Of a stretch of 46,541 nucleotides of DNA, positions 25,410-36,893 are shown one piece after another (the first letter of the stretch is position 1; each line of letters starts with the position of its first letter). The notes beneath the pieces were generated by a model, which saw nothing but the letters and a program-made list of their open reading frames with translations, was not told where the DNA came from and ran no database searches. The position numbers and the translations under genes are program-made. The stretch spans positions 1 through 46,541 of the forward strand of contig VXLT01000089.1 in assembly GCA_009841475.1 (NCBI GenBank), in the 5' to 3' direction. Source of the DNA: Gemmatimonadota bacterium. Lineage in GTDB: Bacteria; Gemmatimonadota; Gemmatimonadetes; Longimicrobiales; Gaopeijiaceae.

Positions 25410-27644
25410 TCAGAATGCCAGCAGCTTCGTGAACTTCACCGTGATCGCACGATCGATCAGCCCCGCTTCGCCGGCTTCCGGAGCGGGGTTCCTCCGCTCC
25501 GAGTACACCAGGAAGAGGTCGCTCAGGGGCGCGTGAACAAGGTTGAAGCGGATGTTCGTCTGCAGCTCGTCCGCCGACTCGTTGTACTGCACGAAGGCGC
25601 TGAGGAAGGTGCGGGTGTCGCGAGCGAGCCTCACCCGTCCGCCAAAGAGGTTGGCTTCGAAGGTCCGGCCTGCCAGCGTGAGCCGGTTGCGCTGGGCAGT
25701 GCCCTCGACGAAGAGGCGGGCGCTGGGGCGCAGCGTCACACTCCCGCCCAGCGATGTCCGTTCCCCGTCGAAGAAGCCGCCTTGAGTGACGGACACCCTG
25801 CCGCCCACCTTGCGGCCCAGATTCGACTGGTAGCTGGCCGTGAACGCGCCGAAGTCGTATTCGCCGGCCGGGACCGACGCTCCGGCGATGCGCGTCTCGG
25901 CCGCCAGCCGCTCGTAGGACACCGCGTACTCCAGCGTCAGGATGCCGCTGTCCAGGAACGACACCCCGAGACCGGGCGTGATCTCCCGCGTCTCCAGCGC
26001 CCACTCCAGGTCCGAGTAAAGGTCAATGTCCACGTAGGGGTTCAGCTCGCGCACCCGCGGGATGTCCGGCTGCGGATGCGCGCCGAGGGTCACAAAGCCC
26101 TGCCGCACCCCTCTCCGCGCCACGAATCCGACCCCGGGATTGAAGTCGTCGCCGACTGTCTTGAGCAGCATCGACGCGTCCCAAAGCGGATCGCGCCACG
26201 CGACCTCCAGCAAGCCCGCCGTGCGGTCACCGTCCGCGCCCGGCTCGTCCGTGAGCGCTAGGTACGTATTGAGCAGCATCCGCCCGCCGGCGAGCCGCAG
26301 ATTGGCGTCCGCGCCGAACGACCGGTTGTAGTCGCCCGCCACCTCCGGCCCCGTGCCCGCCCGGTTTACGAACATCACCCCGATGTCGCTGCTCCCGAGC
26401 ACGTTCTTTCTGAGGCGGACCACCGATGAGTTCTCAGCCGGACTCCCCCCTTTGTCCCGGGTCTGCATGTTGAGCAGCCCGACCGCGTAGCCCCCCGCGC
26501 GCCCGGTGAGCCGGACCCCGCCCGCGATCGGCACAGGCGTCCGCTCCGCCGACAGCCCGATCCGCCGGCTGTGGAAGAGCTTGAAGTTCTGCGGCCCCGA
26601 ACCCGTGCGGAAATTGCGAACGCGCGCGTCCTGAAAGGCGAATATCCCCTCGTTTTCGAGGAAGAAGTCCCGCTTCTCGGGGAAGAAGAGCGAAAAACGG
26701 GTCAGGTTGATCTGCTGCTCGTCGACCTCCACCTGGGAGAAGTCGGTCAGCGCTGTAAAGTCGAGTGTAAACTGAGGCGTGATTCCCCACTTCAGGTCGA
26801 ATCCCCCCTCCACCGCCTCACCCGGCGACGCCGCCTGCGCGCCGTCCGTGCGAACCCCGTTCACAAACGGCTTCACCCACAGGTTCCGGCCCTGCCTGAG
26901 CCCCTCCAGCGAGCTCAGCGTCCCCGCCCGGGACATCTTGTAGATGCGAAACTGCCGGGTCAGCGGCGCCCACTGCGAGTCCTCCGAAATACGCCGGATC
27001 CGGCGCGCAAAGTTCAATCCCCAGCTCTGCGCGCCTTCGGTGGCGCGAAAACGCAGCGTCGTCAGCGGCACGGCCACCTCGGCCACCCACCCCTCGTCCG
27101 TGATCCGCGTGGACACCTCGACTTCGCCCTCCCAGGCCCGGTTCACCGACTGCTGGTCGTTGAACGCCTGCGCGTCGAAGAGCGCCCCGGCCGGGTTCAC
27201 GGCAAAGAGGAATGCGTTCTGCCGGTCGAGATACGTGTCGAGGGCGAAGCCGAAGATGTCCGAGTCCTGCGTGGCGAAGTCCTGCTCCATGCCGGCGGAC
27301 ACCAGCAGGTCGGGGCGGCTGTCGTACATGACGGCGCCCACGTAGAGGCGCTCGTCGTCGTAGAGGACGCGGACGACCGTGCGCTCGGTGGCGGGCGCGC
27401 CCTGGTCCGGGATCGACTGGTAGAAGGTGCCCCGGGTGGAGTCGGCGAGCGACCAGGCCAGCTCGTTCAGGGTGCCGTCGAGGGTGATTGGGCCCGCGGC
27501 ACGCCTCGCTTCCAGGGTAGGGCGGGGCATCGTGTCGGGGTCGATGCGGGTCGCCGGGCGGGCTTGCGCGGTGAGGTCGGGGGTGGGCAGGGCCGCCAGC
27601 GCGAGGATCGGCAGCGTGACAGGCGGGAGGAGTCTGGTCGGCAT
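25410..27644 (-). CDS. DUF5916 domain protein with N-terminal CBM9-like domain
   Basis: ITLDGTLNELAWSLADST...VRVLYDDERLYVGAVMYDSRPD; FPEKRDFFLENEGIFAF; beta-rich C-terminus. Confidence 0.87.
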   Translation of the reverse strand: MPTRLLPPVTLPILALAALPTPDLTAQARPATRIDPDTMPRPTLEARRAAGPITLDGTLNELAWSLADSTRGTFYQSIPDQGAPATERTVVRVLYDDERLYVGAVMYDSRPDLLVSAGMEQDFATQDSDIFGFALDTYLDRQNAFLFAVNPAGALFDAQAFNDQQSVNRAWEGEVEVSTRITDEGWVAEVAVPLTTLRFRATEGAQSWGLNFARRIRRISEDSQWAPLTRQFRIYKMSRAGTLSSLEGLRQGRNLWVKPFVNGVRTDGAQAASPGEAVEGGFDLKWGITPQFTLDFTALTDFSQVEVDEQQINLTRFSLFFPEKRDFFLENEGIFAFQDARVRNFRTGSGPQNFKLFHSRRIGLSAERTPVPIAGGVRLTGRAGGYAVGLLNMQTRDKGGSPAENSSVVRLRKNVLGSSDIGVMFVNRAGTGPEVAGDYNRSFGADANLRLAGGRMLLNTYLALTDEPGADGDRTAGLLEVAWRDPLWDASMLLKTVGDDFNPGVGFVARRGVRQGFVTLGAHPQPDIPRVRELNPYVDIDLYSDLEWALETREITPGLGVSFLDSGILTLEYAVSYERLAAETRIAGASVPAGEYDFGAFTASYQSNLGRKVGGRVSVTQGGFFDGERTSLGGSVTLRPSARLFVEGTAQRNRLTLAGRTFEANLFGGRVRLARDTRTFLSAFVQYNESADELQTNIRFNLVHAPLSDLFLVYSERRNPAPEAGEAGLIDRAITVKFTKLLAF

Positions 27645-27840
27645 GGCCGGGAAGAATCCGGCGGGCCGGGGCGAGTGTCAAGCGGGAGCGGGCCCCCGCG
27701 GGCGTGCCCGTCGATCGCTGGGAACCTGCGGGGAAACTCCCCGCGTGCCGCTGGCCGTCCCGGGCTGGCGCGCACCCGTCCAAAGCCCCAAGTTGGCAGT
27801 CCGGTTCAGTCCACTCCGTGGTGCAAGACGGGAGAAACAG

Positions 27841-28314
27841 ATGGCAGAGATCGAGCGAACGATTCGCTTCATGGTCGGGTCCGCAATCGTGGCCGCGATG
27901 GCAGGGTGCGGGGGCGGGGATGCGGGCGGCGAGTCGGACGAGATGGACATGGTGCCGATGGATGAGGCGGCCGGACCAGCCACGGTCACGATCGTGTCTC
28001 CCGCCGATGGCGCGGAGCTCGATGCCGGGCCCGTGCTCGTGGTGATGGAAGTCGAAAACCTGCTGGTCGTCGAGGCCGGTGTCATGGATGCAGGGACGGG
28101 CCACCACCACCTGATCGTGAACGGCGACGTGGACTGGGAGCTGCCCATCCCCAACGACCCCGGCGTCCACTATCACATGGGACTCGCCCAGACCGAGTTC
28201 ACCCTGGAAGACCTTCCCCCGGGTGAGCACCGGATCATCGCGGTGGTCGCCGACGGTGTGCACATCCCGCTCGATCCTCCGGTCGCCGACACCATCATGG
28301 TGACCATCAAGTAG
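27841..28314 (+). CDS. DUF4399-like protein (ORF 27427..28314 trimmed to ATG 27841)
   Basis: MAEIERTIRFMVGSAIVAAMAGCGGG lipobox; TGHHHLIVNG...VHYHMGLAQTEFTLEDLPPGEHRIIAVVADGVHIPLDPPVADTIMVTIK. Confidence 0.75.
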   Translation: MAEIERTIRFMVGSAIVAAMAGCGGGDAGGESDEMDMVPMDEAAGPATVTIVSPADGAELDAGPVLVVMEVENLLVVEAGVMDAGTGHHHLIVNGDVDWELPIPNDPGVHYHMGLAQTEFTLEDLPPGEHRIIAVVADGVHIPLDPPVADTIMVTIK

Positions 28315-28320
28315 GGCGCG

Positions 28321-29793
28321 GTGGGACGCAGTTCGCTGCCCTGGCAGCCCGTGGACAGGACCCCCCCGGCATTCGAGCGGCGATGCATCCGGGCTGGACC
28401 GCTTCGCCGGCCCGTCCACGCTGCGCTGCCATTCACCTCTCTCCTGATCGGGACGCTGGCGGCGCTGACCGCGTGCGGCGACCTGACGGATCGGGGGGTG
28501 GTGGCGCGGGCCGGTGACTGGGCCCTCACCGAGGAGCGGCTGGCCGAGCTGCTCGTGCTGGCCCAACCGTTCCCGCTCGATTCGGTGCCCGTCGGCGAGC
28601 TGGTGGATCACTGGGTCGCCGCGGCGGCCATGTCGCAACGCGCGGCGGCGGGCGACTCGCTGCTGGGCAGTGAGGCGCTGGAGGCGGCCGTGTGGGCGGT
28701 GCGCCGGGAGGCGATCCTGGCCGCGGACCGGGAGCAGCGCCTGGGTGGCGGGGTGGTGGTGACCCCGGCCGAGGCCGAAGCCGTTCACCGGGAGGGGGCG
28801 CTCCGGCTGGTCGCGCAGGTGTTTCAACGGGCCGGCCCGGAGATGTCGTCAAGCATGCTCCTGCAGCAACAGAGAACGGCGGACCGGCTGCTGCAGGAGA
28901 TCGCCGACGGGGGTTCGTGGATCGACGCCGTTGCGGAGAGCGAGGACGAGGCGTCGAAGCCGTCCGGCGGAGTGATGGGCCTCTTCGGGCCGGGCGAGCT
29001 GCCATCCACCCTGGACCGGGTCACCTTCCGCCTGGAGCCCGGCCAGGTATCGCCCGTCACGCAGAGCAGCCAGGGGTTTCACATCATCTATCGCCCCACC
29101 TTCCCGGAGGTCGAGTTCCAGTTCATCGGCCTTCTCCGCGAGCGGCGCCTGGCCGAGGCGGACGCAGCGGCGGCCCAGGACGAACGGACGGCCCGCAGCT
29201 TCGCGGTGGTTCCGGGCGGTGCGGCCGTCCTGGCCAGGATTGCAGAGGATCCGGCCGCATGGCTTGAATCGCGCCAGCCGCTGGCAACCTGGGAGGCTCG
29301 CGCGGACGCGGCAGGCGATCCGTTGGCCAGCCACCCGGCCGGGCAGCTCACCGCGGGCATGATCGCTCGCGACTTCCATTTCGTTCCCCCCCAGGCGCTG
29401 GCCCAGTGGGCGGAGACCGGCCAGGAACAGCTGGAGGACCTCATCACCGACGTCGGGACCCGGGCACTGCGGATTGCGGACGCTGCCGCGCGCGGCATGT
29501 CCCTTGACCCGGTGCTCGACGAGTCGTTCTTCATGGCCCACGCCGACCGGATGGAGTACTGGACCCGCACCCTGGCGCTGGGCGGCGCCGATGGCCCTTC
29601 GCGCGACGCGCTGGCACGGCACATGGCAGGGATCGTGTCGAGAGAGGAGCCCACCCGGGTGATGTCGCCGCTCTTCGAAGCCTGGCTGCTCGAGCGCGTC
29701 GATACGAGGGTGCGGAAACGTGGCATGCTGGCGGCTATTGTTCAGGCCAGGGCCGCGCTGGAATCGGCGGGAGGGACAACGGGTACGCCATGA
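28321..29793 (+). CDS. Parvulin-type peptidyl-prolyl isomerase
   Basis: GGSWIDAVAESEDEASKPSGGVMGLFGPGELPSTLDRVTFRLEPGQVSPVTQSSQGFHIIYRP rotamase signature; signal-like N-terminus. Confidence 0.82.
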   Translation: MGRSSLPWQPVDRTPPAFERRCIRAGPLRRPVHAALPFTSLLIGTLAALTACGDLTDRGVVARAGDWALTEERLAELLVLAQPFPLDSVPVGELVDHWVAAAAMSQRAAAGDSLLGSEALEAAVWAVRREAILAADREQRLGGGVVVTPAEAEAVHREGALRLVAQVFQRAGPEMSSSMLLQQQRTADRLLQEIADGGSWIDAVAESEDEASKPSGGVMGLFGPGELPSTLDRVTFRLEPGQVSPVTQSSQGFHIIYRPTFPEVEFQFIGLLRERRLAEADAAAAQDERTARSFAVVPGGAAVLARIAEDPAAWLESRQPLATWEARADAAGDPLASHPAGQLTAGMIARDFHFVPPQALAQWAETGQEQLEDLITDVGTRALRIADAAARGMSLDPVLDESFFMAHADRMEYWTRTLALGGADGPSRDALARHMAGIVSREEPTRVMSPLFEAWLLERVDTRVRKRGMLAAIVQARAALESAGGTTGTP

Positions 29794-29839
29794 CAGCCCC
29801 TGCATCTTCTGGCCGCGGCGCTCGCGAATTCGTGCAACC

Positions 29840-30271
29840 ATGAAGGAGGAATCCGTGAAGGAATCAATGACCCCGCAGGAGCTGCGCGGCCTGCGCCGGG
29901 CCTCGATCGCGGCTACAATCGGATTCGCACTGACACCGGTCGCGGGCGTGGCTGCACTCGTGTCCGCGTTCATCGACCCGGAGCGGGGCTGGTCGATGGG
30001 TCTTTTCTTTATTGCGGTGGGCCCTTCCATGTATGCGTTCACCGTTTCCCCCCTGGTTGCCGGTCCGCGAAGTCTTGCGTTGCTCAGGCTATTGCACAGC
30101 GTGCGCCCCCTCCATTTCGTTCTGTTGATTGCGGTGATCGCTACGAGCGTGTACGACGGAATGCACGGCCTGATGCCGTGGTGGTGGGTGGGTACCTCGG
30201 TGGTGGCCTGTGGTTGCATGCTGATGGCTCTGAAGCAGCTGTCTGCGCCGGGACCCGCTGGGCAACCTTGA
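29840..30271 (+). CDS. Small polytopic membrane protein of unknown function (ORF 29720..30271, ATG 29840)
   Basis: Four hydrophobic segments; good upstream purine-rich stretch; same strand as the following ABC cassette. Confidence 0.6.
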   Translation: MKEESVKESMTPQELRGLRRASIAATIGFALTPVAGVAALVSAFIDPERGWSMGLFFIAVGPSMYAFTVSPLVAGPRSLALLRLLHSVRPLHFVLLIAVIATSVYDGMHGLMPWWWVGTSVVACGCMLMALKQLSAPGPAGQP

Positions 30272-30346
30272 CCCCGTCCGGTCGTACCCTAGCTTTGCAG
30301 TCGTGTATTCACCGCTTGCATCCACTTTGCCCGCTCCCCTGATCGC

Positions 30347-31306
<960 letters not shown>

Positions 31307-31308
31307 CG

Positions 31309-32037
31309 ATGGGCGCCACCGGGATCATCTTCCGGCGCGAATTCAACGCGTACGTGCGCGCGCCCATCGGGTACATCGTCGGTGCGGTGGTTCTCTTCCT
31401 CGATGGACTCCTCTTCTTCGGATACATCCTGGGGGCGGACGCCCAGATGCTCTCGGGATACGTCCTCAGCGAGTTCTTCTACTTTGCCAGCGGCATGACC
31501 ACGATCGCGGCGGTCGTCCTCTCGCTGCGCCTGATCGCCGAAGAGCGCCAGACCGGGACGCAACTCCTGCTGGACACGTCCCCGGTCCGCGACCGGGAGA
31601 TCGTGCTCGGCAAGTTCCTCGCCGCGCTCGCCTTTCTCTCCGCCCTCAACGCGGCGACGATCTACATGCCGCTGCTGATCATGGTCAACGGCAAGATCAC
31701 GATCGGCCAGATCGTCGCCGGGTACGTGGGCCTGACGCTGATCGGGGGGGCGGTCCTCGCGATCGGCATCTTTGGCAGCGCGCTCAGCCGCAGCCAGCTG
31801 GTTGCCGCGGTGGTCACCTCGGTCATCACCAGCATGTTCTACCTCTTCTGGCAGATTTCGGAGGCGGTCGAATATCCGCTGTCCAGCTTCTTCTCGGCGC
31901 TTGCGATACACCAGCGCCACTTCCCCGGCTTCCAGCAGGGGATCTACCATCTGCGCGACATCGTCTACTACCTGTCGCTCACCTGGTTCTTCCTCTACCT
32001 GGCGACCCGCACCATGGAGGCCAAGCGATGGGAGTGA
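31309..32037 (+). CDS. ABC-2 type permease, GldF-like
   Basis: Six TM segments, RREFNAYVRAPIGYIVGAVVLFLDGLLFFG, EERQTGTQLLLDTSPVRDREIVLGKFLAAL. Confidence 0.88.
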   Translation: MGATGIIFRREFNAYVRAPIGYIVGAVVLFLDGLLFFGYILGADAQMLSGYVLSEFFYFASGMTTIAAVVLSLRLIAEERQTGTQLLLDTSPVRDREIVLGKFLAALAFLSALNAATIYMPLLIMVNGKITIGQIVAGYVGLTLIGGAVLAIGIFGSALSRSQLVAAVVTSVITSMFYLFWQISEAVEYPLSSFFSALAIHQRHFPGFQQGIYHLRDIVYYLSLTWFFLYLATRTMEAKRWE

Positions 32038-33953
32038 AGCGTCCCTGGCTGACCTGGGTCCTGGTGGCGGGGCTGGTCTCCGTCTTTGCCGGCGCGCGCA
32101 TCTTCGCCGGGATGGAGGTGCTCGATACCTTGCTGGTCGTGGTCGGCGTCGCCGCGGTGGGGACCGCGAAGGCGCTGCGGGCGCTCTCCTGGCGAGCGGC
32201 CGACAAGGACGCGCGCGGCATGGAGACCGTCTTCATGCTGGGGTACGCCGGGTGCGCTCTGGCGCTGGTCGGGTTCGCCCCGGCCACCGAATTCGGGGTG
32301 AATCTGCTGGGGCTCGAGTTCGATGCGGCGCGGGCGGAGCTGCGCTTCAAGCGATTCTTTCTGGTGGGTTCGTCGATCCTGCTGGTCTGTTCCCTGCTGC
32401 CGGTACTCGCGGCCCAGTGGGCGGTGAGCAAGGGGGGAAGCGCCGGAGCGGCGAGCGTCGATACACTACGCGTGCGCCGGACGGCCGGAGGGGCCCTGAG
32501 CGCCTCGTTTCTCGCCCTCAGCCTGATCTTCATCGGCTACATTACGACAGAATTCAATCGCAGTGCGGACTTCAGCTACAACAAGACGGCCATGCCGGGT
32601 GAATCGACCCGCCAGATCGTGCTCAACATGGATGGACCGCTCCGGGCGGCCCTCTTCTACCCGGAGGTCAACGAGGTCAAGGACCAGCTGCTCGACTACC
32701 TGAACGAGCTGGCGCGCACGACCGGCAAGGTCGTGATCGAGGAGTACGACCGGTTCGTCGATATCGAGGCCGCGAGGGAATGGCAGGCGGGGGGCCAGGG
32801 GTCGCTGTACCTCGGCAGGGGCGAAGACGCCAAGGAGTCGATCTACGTCGGACTGGACATCGACGACGCGCGTGGCTCGCTCAGGGTTCTGGACAGCCAG
32901 GTGCACGAGAAGCTGCTGCAGCTGAGCCGGGAGCGCCGCTCCGTCTACCTGACCACCGGCCACGGCGAGCTGAACGACCCGCTGGCACTCGAGGAACCGG
33001 GAGCCGGGCCCCGGCCGAATCCGGGAGAGTTCTACGGGCCTCAGCTGCCGCTCCAGGAGCTCCGCGAATGGCTGGCGGTGCTCAACTACCGTGTCTCGGA
33101 CATCGGCATCGGGGAGGGGCTCGCCGACGCAATTCCGGACGATGCCGCGATGCTCATGATCCTCGGCCCGCAACGCCCGTTCTACGAACCCGAACTCGAT
33201 GCGGTCCGGAGATACCTGGACCGGGGCGGGTCCCTGCTGCTGGCTCTGGAAACCGGTTCGGAGTTCACCCTTGACGGCCTCCGCGACTACCTGCCGTTCG
33301 ACTTCGAGCCGGCCATGACCCTCCACGATCAGGCGCACCTGCCGAGCTCGAACCCTTCGCTGGCTGACCGCCGCCTGATCCACACGCAGCGCTTTACCAC
33401 GCATCCCTCGGTCATGACGGCCAGCCGCTCGGGCGGAGCCACGCTTCTCGTCGGGTCGGGCAGCTTCGCCGAGGGCGACGAGATTCCCGGGATCAGCACC
33501 CAGGTCACGATCGAATCCGCCCTGGGCAGCTACGCCGACCTGAACGGCAACTACACATTCGACGACGACACCGAGGAGAGGGGCCTCTATGTCCTCGGCG
33601 TCGCGGTGGAACGGGAGGAGCCCATGGGAGCGGCCGGAGACGACGCGGATACCGGCATGCGCCTGCTGGCGCTTGCAGACGCCGAGATGTTCTCGGATCA
33701 GGCTCTGAATCGCCCCAACCTGAACCGATTCGTCTTGTTGGACGGTGTGCGCTGGCTCGACCAGGAGGAAGCGTTCATCGGCGGCATCGTTTCCGAGGAG
33801 GACATCCCGGTGCTGCACACGCGGGAAGAGAACGTGGTCTGGTTCTACGCGATCATCTTCGGGGCGCCGGGGGCGCTGCTGGCCCTGGGACTCGGCATGA
33901 TCTATGCGCGCAGCAAGCAGGGTGTCCCCGAGCCGAAAGCGAGTAGCTCGTGA
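32028..33953 (+). CDS. GldG-like ABC auxiliary protein (ORF 31269..33953 trimmed to ATG 32028)
   Basis: RSADFSYNKTAMPGESTRQIVLNMDGPLRAALFYP..VKDQLLDYLNELA; VYLTTGHGE; LMILGPQRPFYEPELDAVRRYLDRGGSLLLAL; C-terminal TM. Confidence 0.85.
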   Translation: MGVKRPWLTWVLVAGLVSVFAGARIFAGMEVLDTLLVVVGVAAVGTAKALRALSWRAADKDARGMETVFMLGYAGCALALVGFAPATEFGVNLLGLEFDAARAELRFKRFFLVGSSILLVCSLLPVLAAQWAVSKGGSAGAASVDTLRVRRTAGGALSASFLALSLIFIGYITTEFNRSADFSYNKTAMPGESTRQIVLNMDGPLRAALFYPEVNEVKDQLLDYLNELARTTGKVVIEEYDRFVDIEAAREWQAGGQGSLYLGRGEDAKESIYVGLDIDDARGSLRVLDSQVHEKLLQLSRERRSVYLTTGHGELNDPLALEEPGAGPRPNPGEFYGPQLPLQELREWLAVLNYRVSDIGIGEGLADAIPDDAAMLMILGPQRPFYEPELDAVRRYLDRGGSLLLALETGSEFTLDGLRDYLPFDFEPAMTLHDQAHLPSSNPSLADRRLIHTQRFTTHPSVMTASRSGGATLLVGSGSFAEGDEIPGISTQVTIESALGSYADLNGNYTFDDDTEERGLYVLGVAVEREEPMGAAGDDADTGMRLLALADAEMFSDQALNRPNLNRFVLLDGVRWLDQEEAFIGGIVSEEDIPVLHTREENVVWFYAIIFGAPGALLALGLGMIYARSKQGVPEPKASSS

Positions 33954-34957
33954 AAGGTCTCACAGGCTCCCGGGGAGCCGCGCGCATGACGGATCTTCGG
34001 TTTCATGCCATCCTCTTCGGGGTGGTGCTGATCGCCACGTACTTCACCTGGAACCGGGAGATTTCCTACGGACAGGCGGACATCCTCCGCGTATGGGACC
34101 GCGACAGCACCGACGTCCTGGCCATCGCCTATCAGATCTCCGAGGTGGAGGTCCGGATCGAACGCCGCACGGATCAGGCCGGTGACTTTTTCTGGGGCAC
34201 CGAAACCGTCGGAGGCGACGAACCGCGCACGACCGATTTTCCCGTCGGGGGGCCCGGCAGGAACCTTGTGCATCAACTCGCCGGCCTTCGGACGGTGAGG
34301 GACCTGGGGCCGCTGTCGACGGAAATGATGACCACCTTCGGCATCGCGGATTCGTCCGACCGGCTGGCGGTGCAGTTCCGCGACGGGCAGCGCGAGCTGG
34401 TCCTGGGCGATCAGGTCTACGGTGCCGAGCAACGGTATGCGTACGAGCCGGCGACGGGAATGGGGCATGTGCTGCCGCGGGATATCATGACGCCGCTGTC
34501 CAACGGGCAGGAAGCGGTCCGTGAGCGCTTGGTGCACCGTTTCGACGGAGAGGACCTGGCCAGGGTGCGAGTGCATTTGGGCGGCACCGTCCGCACGATG
34601 TCGCGCCTCGGCGACACCGGAGAGTGGGCCGAACCGGGAAGCCCGGCGCCGGATGTGCCCTTCGGCACCTTCATGCAGCGGGTCGGCCAGCTGGCGATTC
34701 AGGGATTCGCCGTCCGCCCCGGGCCCGATGCCCGTGTGCTGGTACGCCTCGAGTACCTGGGGAGCGACGACGAACCGCTCGGCTTCATGGAACTGTTGCG
34801 CGACGACGGCCGCGAGGCCGATCCCTACTTCGTGCTGACCGAGACCACCCGTGTCCCGGCGCAGGCAATGACCTTCCTGGCGGTGCGGGTCGACGAGTGG
34901 CTGGGGGGTGTTGCAACCGGCGGTGCCAGAGGAGGCCTGGAACTGTCGGAACTGTAG
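33950..34957 (+). CDS. DUF4340-like protein
   Basis: Single N-terminal TM, GTGA overlap with GldG-like gene, position in the cassette and domain layout. Confidence 0.68.
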   Translation: MKGLTGSRGAARMTDLRFHAILFGVVLIATYFTWNREISYGQADILRVWDRDSTDVLAIAYQISEVEVRIERRTDQAGDFFWGTETVGGDEPRTTDFPVGGPGRNLVHQLAGLRTVRDLGPLSTEMMTTFGIADSSDRLAVQFRDGQRELVLGDQVYGAEQRYAYEPATGMGHVLPRDIMTPLSNGQEAVRERLVHRFDGEDLARVRVHLGGTVRTMSRLGDTGEWAEPGSPAPDVPFGTFMQRVGQLAIQGFAVRPGPDARVLVRLEYLGSDDEPLGFMELLRDDGREADPYFVLTETTRVPAQAMTFLAVRVDEWLGGVATGGARGGLELSEL

Positions 34958-34967
34958 AGGCCTGCCA

Positions 34968-35414
34968 ATGAAGAGACTGGCCATCCCAACCATGTTCATG
35001 GCTCTCGCCGCTTGTGCGACCGCATCGGAAGCGGGACCGGAGGCCGAGCCGATCACCATCCGGGTGGACAACATGACCAGCCGGGTGATTACGGTCGAAC
35101 GCTACATCGGGAGCACGATCGCCCGGCGCGTCGGGCTGGTGAACGGACAGTCCCAGCGCGTCCTGACCATCCCATGGCATCCGTCCCGCCTGGCCCATCA
35201 GCTCCTTCGGCTGGAAGGCGTGGCGCGCGTTGCCACCGGCGCCGAGACTGGCGCTGCTCCCGCCCTGGGCTACGGCGTCGAAGAGTGTTACGAAGGTGTC
35301 TGCGCATTGACGGGAGCGCTTCATCTGCCTCCGGGTGCGGAGGTGTCCCTGGTGATCGACACGCGCGGGGTAGCACGCATGTACTATAACCGGCCGGCCG
35401 GCCCGCCTCAGTAG
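34968..35414 (+). CDS. Small putative lipoprotein of unknown function (ATG 34968)
   Basis: MKRLAIPTMFMALAACATASEAG lipobox; 10 nt after the DUF4340-like stop. Confidence 0.6.
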   Translation: MKRLAIPTMFMALAACATASEAGPEAEPITIRVDNMTSRVITVERYIGSTIARRVGLVNGQSQRVLTIPWHPSRLAHQLLRLEGVARVATGAETGAAPALGYGVEECYEGVCALTGALHLPPGAEVSLVIDTRGVARMYYNRPAGPPQ

Positions 35415-36094
35415 GGCACCGCCAGCGCGCGGCACAGCCAGCGCTGGAATACGGCGCCGTCACGGCAGAGCTGCGCGAAGGTCTCCAGAAAGTCCCCTGC
35501 GATGAGCGCCTGCGCGTTCAGCCGGGCCACACCGATGAAGTCCTTGCGCCTCAGATCCTCGATGAGCCGGTGATCGGGGCTGTAGCCCTTCGGAGCGCGG
35601 ATCAGGGAATCGCCGGTGAGGTCGAAAGCCTCGCGGAAGCGCGCGTCCCGGGAGGCCTGCTTCCATGCCGCGGGCTCCTCGTCGATCGATTCACGGATCT
35701 TCCGTAGCGCGGGACCGCTCGGGCGCCAGACCCCGCAGCCCGCGAAGCAGTTTCCCGGCTGGATGTGGAGGTAGAAGCCGGGTGCGTGGGCGTCGCGTGC
35801 AGCGTCGTGACGAAAGTGGATGCCGGTGTGGGTCTTGTAGGGGCTCTTGTCCTTCGAGAAGCGCGTGTCGCGGTAGATCCGGAAGAGGGAGCCGCCGTTG
35901 GCTCGCGGGTCCGCGCGGAAGTGGGGGCTGATCTCCTTCAGAATGGGGCCGAAATCGGTGATGAAGCGGAGCGCGGGGTCCTTCACGTGCTCTTCGTACC
36001 GTGGCTTGTTCGCCTTGAACCAGGTGCGGTCGTTGTTGGCGGCGAGCCCGGCGAGGAACTCGAAGGTGGCGTCGGTGAAATAGGGGTTGGTCAT
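35408..36094 (-). CDS. DUF2461 family protein (ORF ..36388 trimmed to ATG 36094)
   Basis: FEFLAGLAANNDRTWFKANKPRYEEHVKDPALRFITDFGPIL...FRIYRDTRFSKDKSPYKTHTGIHFRH...GFYLHIQPGNCFAGCGVW. Confidence 0.93.
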   Translation of the reverse strand: MTNPYFTDATFEFLAGLAANNDRTWFKANKPRYEEHVKDPALRFITDFGPILKEISPHFRADPRANGGSLFRIYRDTRFSKDKSPYKTHTGIHFRHDAARDAHAPGFYLHIQPGNCFAGCGVWRPSGPALRKIRESIDEEPAAWKQASRDARFREAFDLTGDSLIRAPKGYSPDHRLIEDLRRKDFIGVARLNAQALIAGDFLETFAQLCRDGAVFQRWLCRALAVPY

Positions 36095-36158
36095 GGATGC
36101 CTTCCGGTGTGGGGTCGGTCTCCGTTGACCGCCCACAGGGAAGATATACCTTGCGGGC

Positions 36159-36848
36159 ATGACGCGGATTGAACTCGCGACCCTGCGCGACGAGCTGGTG
36201 GAGTGCCGGCAGTGCCCGAGGCTGGTGGCCTGGCGGGAGAAGACCGCCCGGGACAAGCGGGCGGCGTTTCGTGAGGACGAGTATTGGGGCAGGCCCGTAC
36301 CGGGCTTTGGCGATGCGCAGGCCGGCGTGCTGGTGGTAGGCCTGGCGCCTGCGGCGCACGGGGCCAACCGCACCGGCAGGATGTTCACGGGGGACCGGGC
36401 CGGCGACTGGCTGTACCGCGCGATGCACCGGGCCGGGTTCGCAAACCAGCCGCTCAGCCGTGACCGGGATGACGGGCTGGAGCTGAGCGGGGCGTATGTG
36501 ACGGCCGGGGTGCGGTGCGCGCCGCCGAAGAACCGGCCGACGACCGGGGAACGCGACCGGTGCGCGCCGTTTCTACGGCGGGAGCTGGAGCTGCTGTGGC
36601 CAGGTCTTCACACGGTCGTTGCGCTGGGCGGCTTCGCCTTCAGCGTGGTCCTCGGGATCCTCGCCGGGCGCGGGTTGCCGATTCCCCGGCCGCGTCCGCG
36701 TTTCGGGCACGGGGTGGAGGTGGATCTGGGCCGTGTTGCGGTCCTGGCGTCGTACCACCCCAGCCAGCAGAACACCTTCACCGGGAAGCTGACCGAGCCG
36801 ATGTTCGACGCGGTGTGGGGCCGGGCGGCGGAGCGGGGGGGCGGATGA
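36159..36848 (+). CDS. Family 5 (UdgB-type) uracil-DNA glycosylase
   Basis: CRQCPRLVAWRE, GFGDAQAGVLVVGLAPAAHGANRTGRMFTGDRAGDWL, ASYHPSQQNTFTGKLT. Confidence 0.93.
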   Translation: MTRIELATLRDELVECRQCPRLVAWREKTARDKRAAFREDEYWGRPVPGFGDAQAGVLVVGLAPAAHGANRTGRMFTGDRAGDWLYRAMHRAGFANQPLSRDRDDGLELSGAYVTAGVRCAPPKNRPTTGERDRCAPFLRRELELLWPGLHTVVALGGFAFSVVLGILAGRGLPIPRPRPRFGHGVEVDLGRVAVLASYHPSQQNTFTGKLTEPMFDAVWGRAAERGGG

Positions 36849-36893
36849 GGCCGGTTGCGGAGAGCAGAGGAGCGGGGTGACGCGGCGCGAGTC

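Noticed and set aside
26754-26776. tgtaaagtcgagtgtaaa as a possible fourth copy of the 39-bp motif
   Set aside because: Inside the DUF5916 coding sequence and lacks the required spacing and palindrome arms.
26818-28827. 669-aa minus ORF overlapping DUF5916, DUF4399-like and PPIase genes
   Set aside because: Crosses three supported genes; no domain signal.
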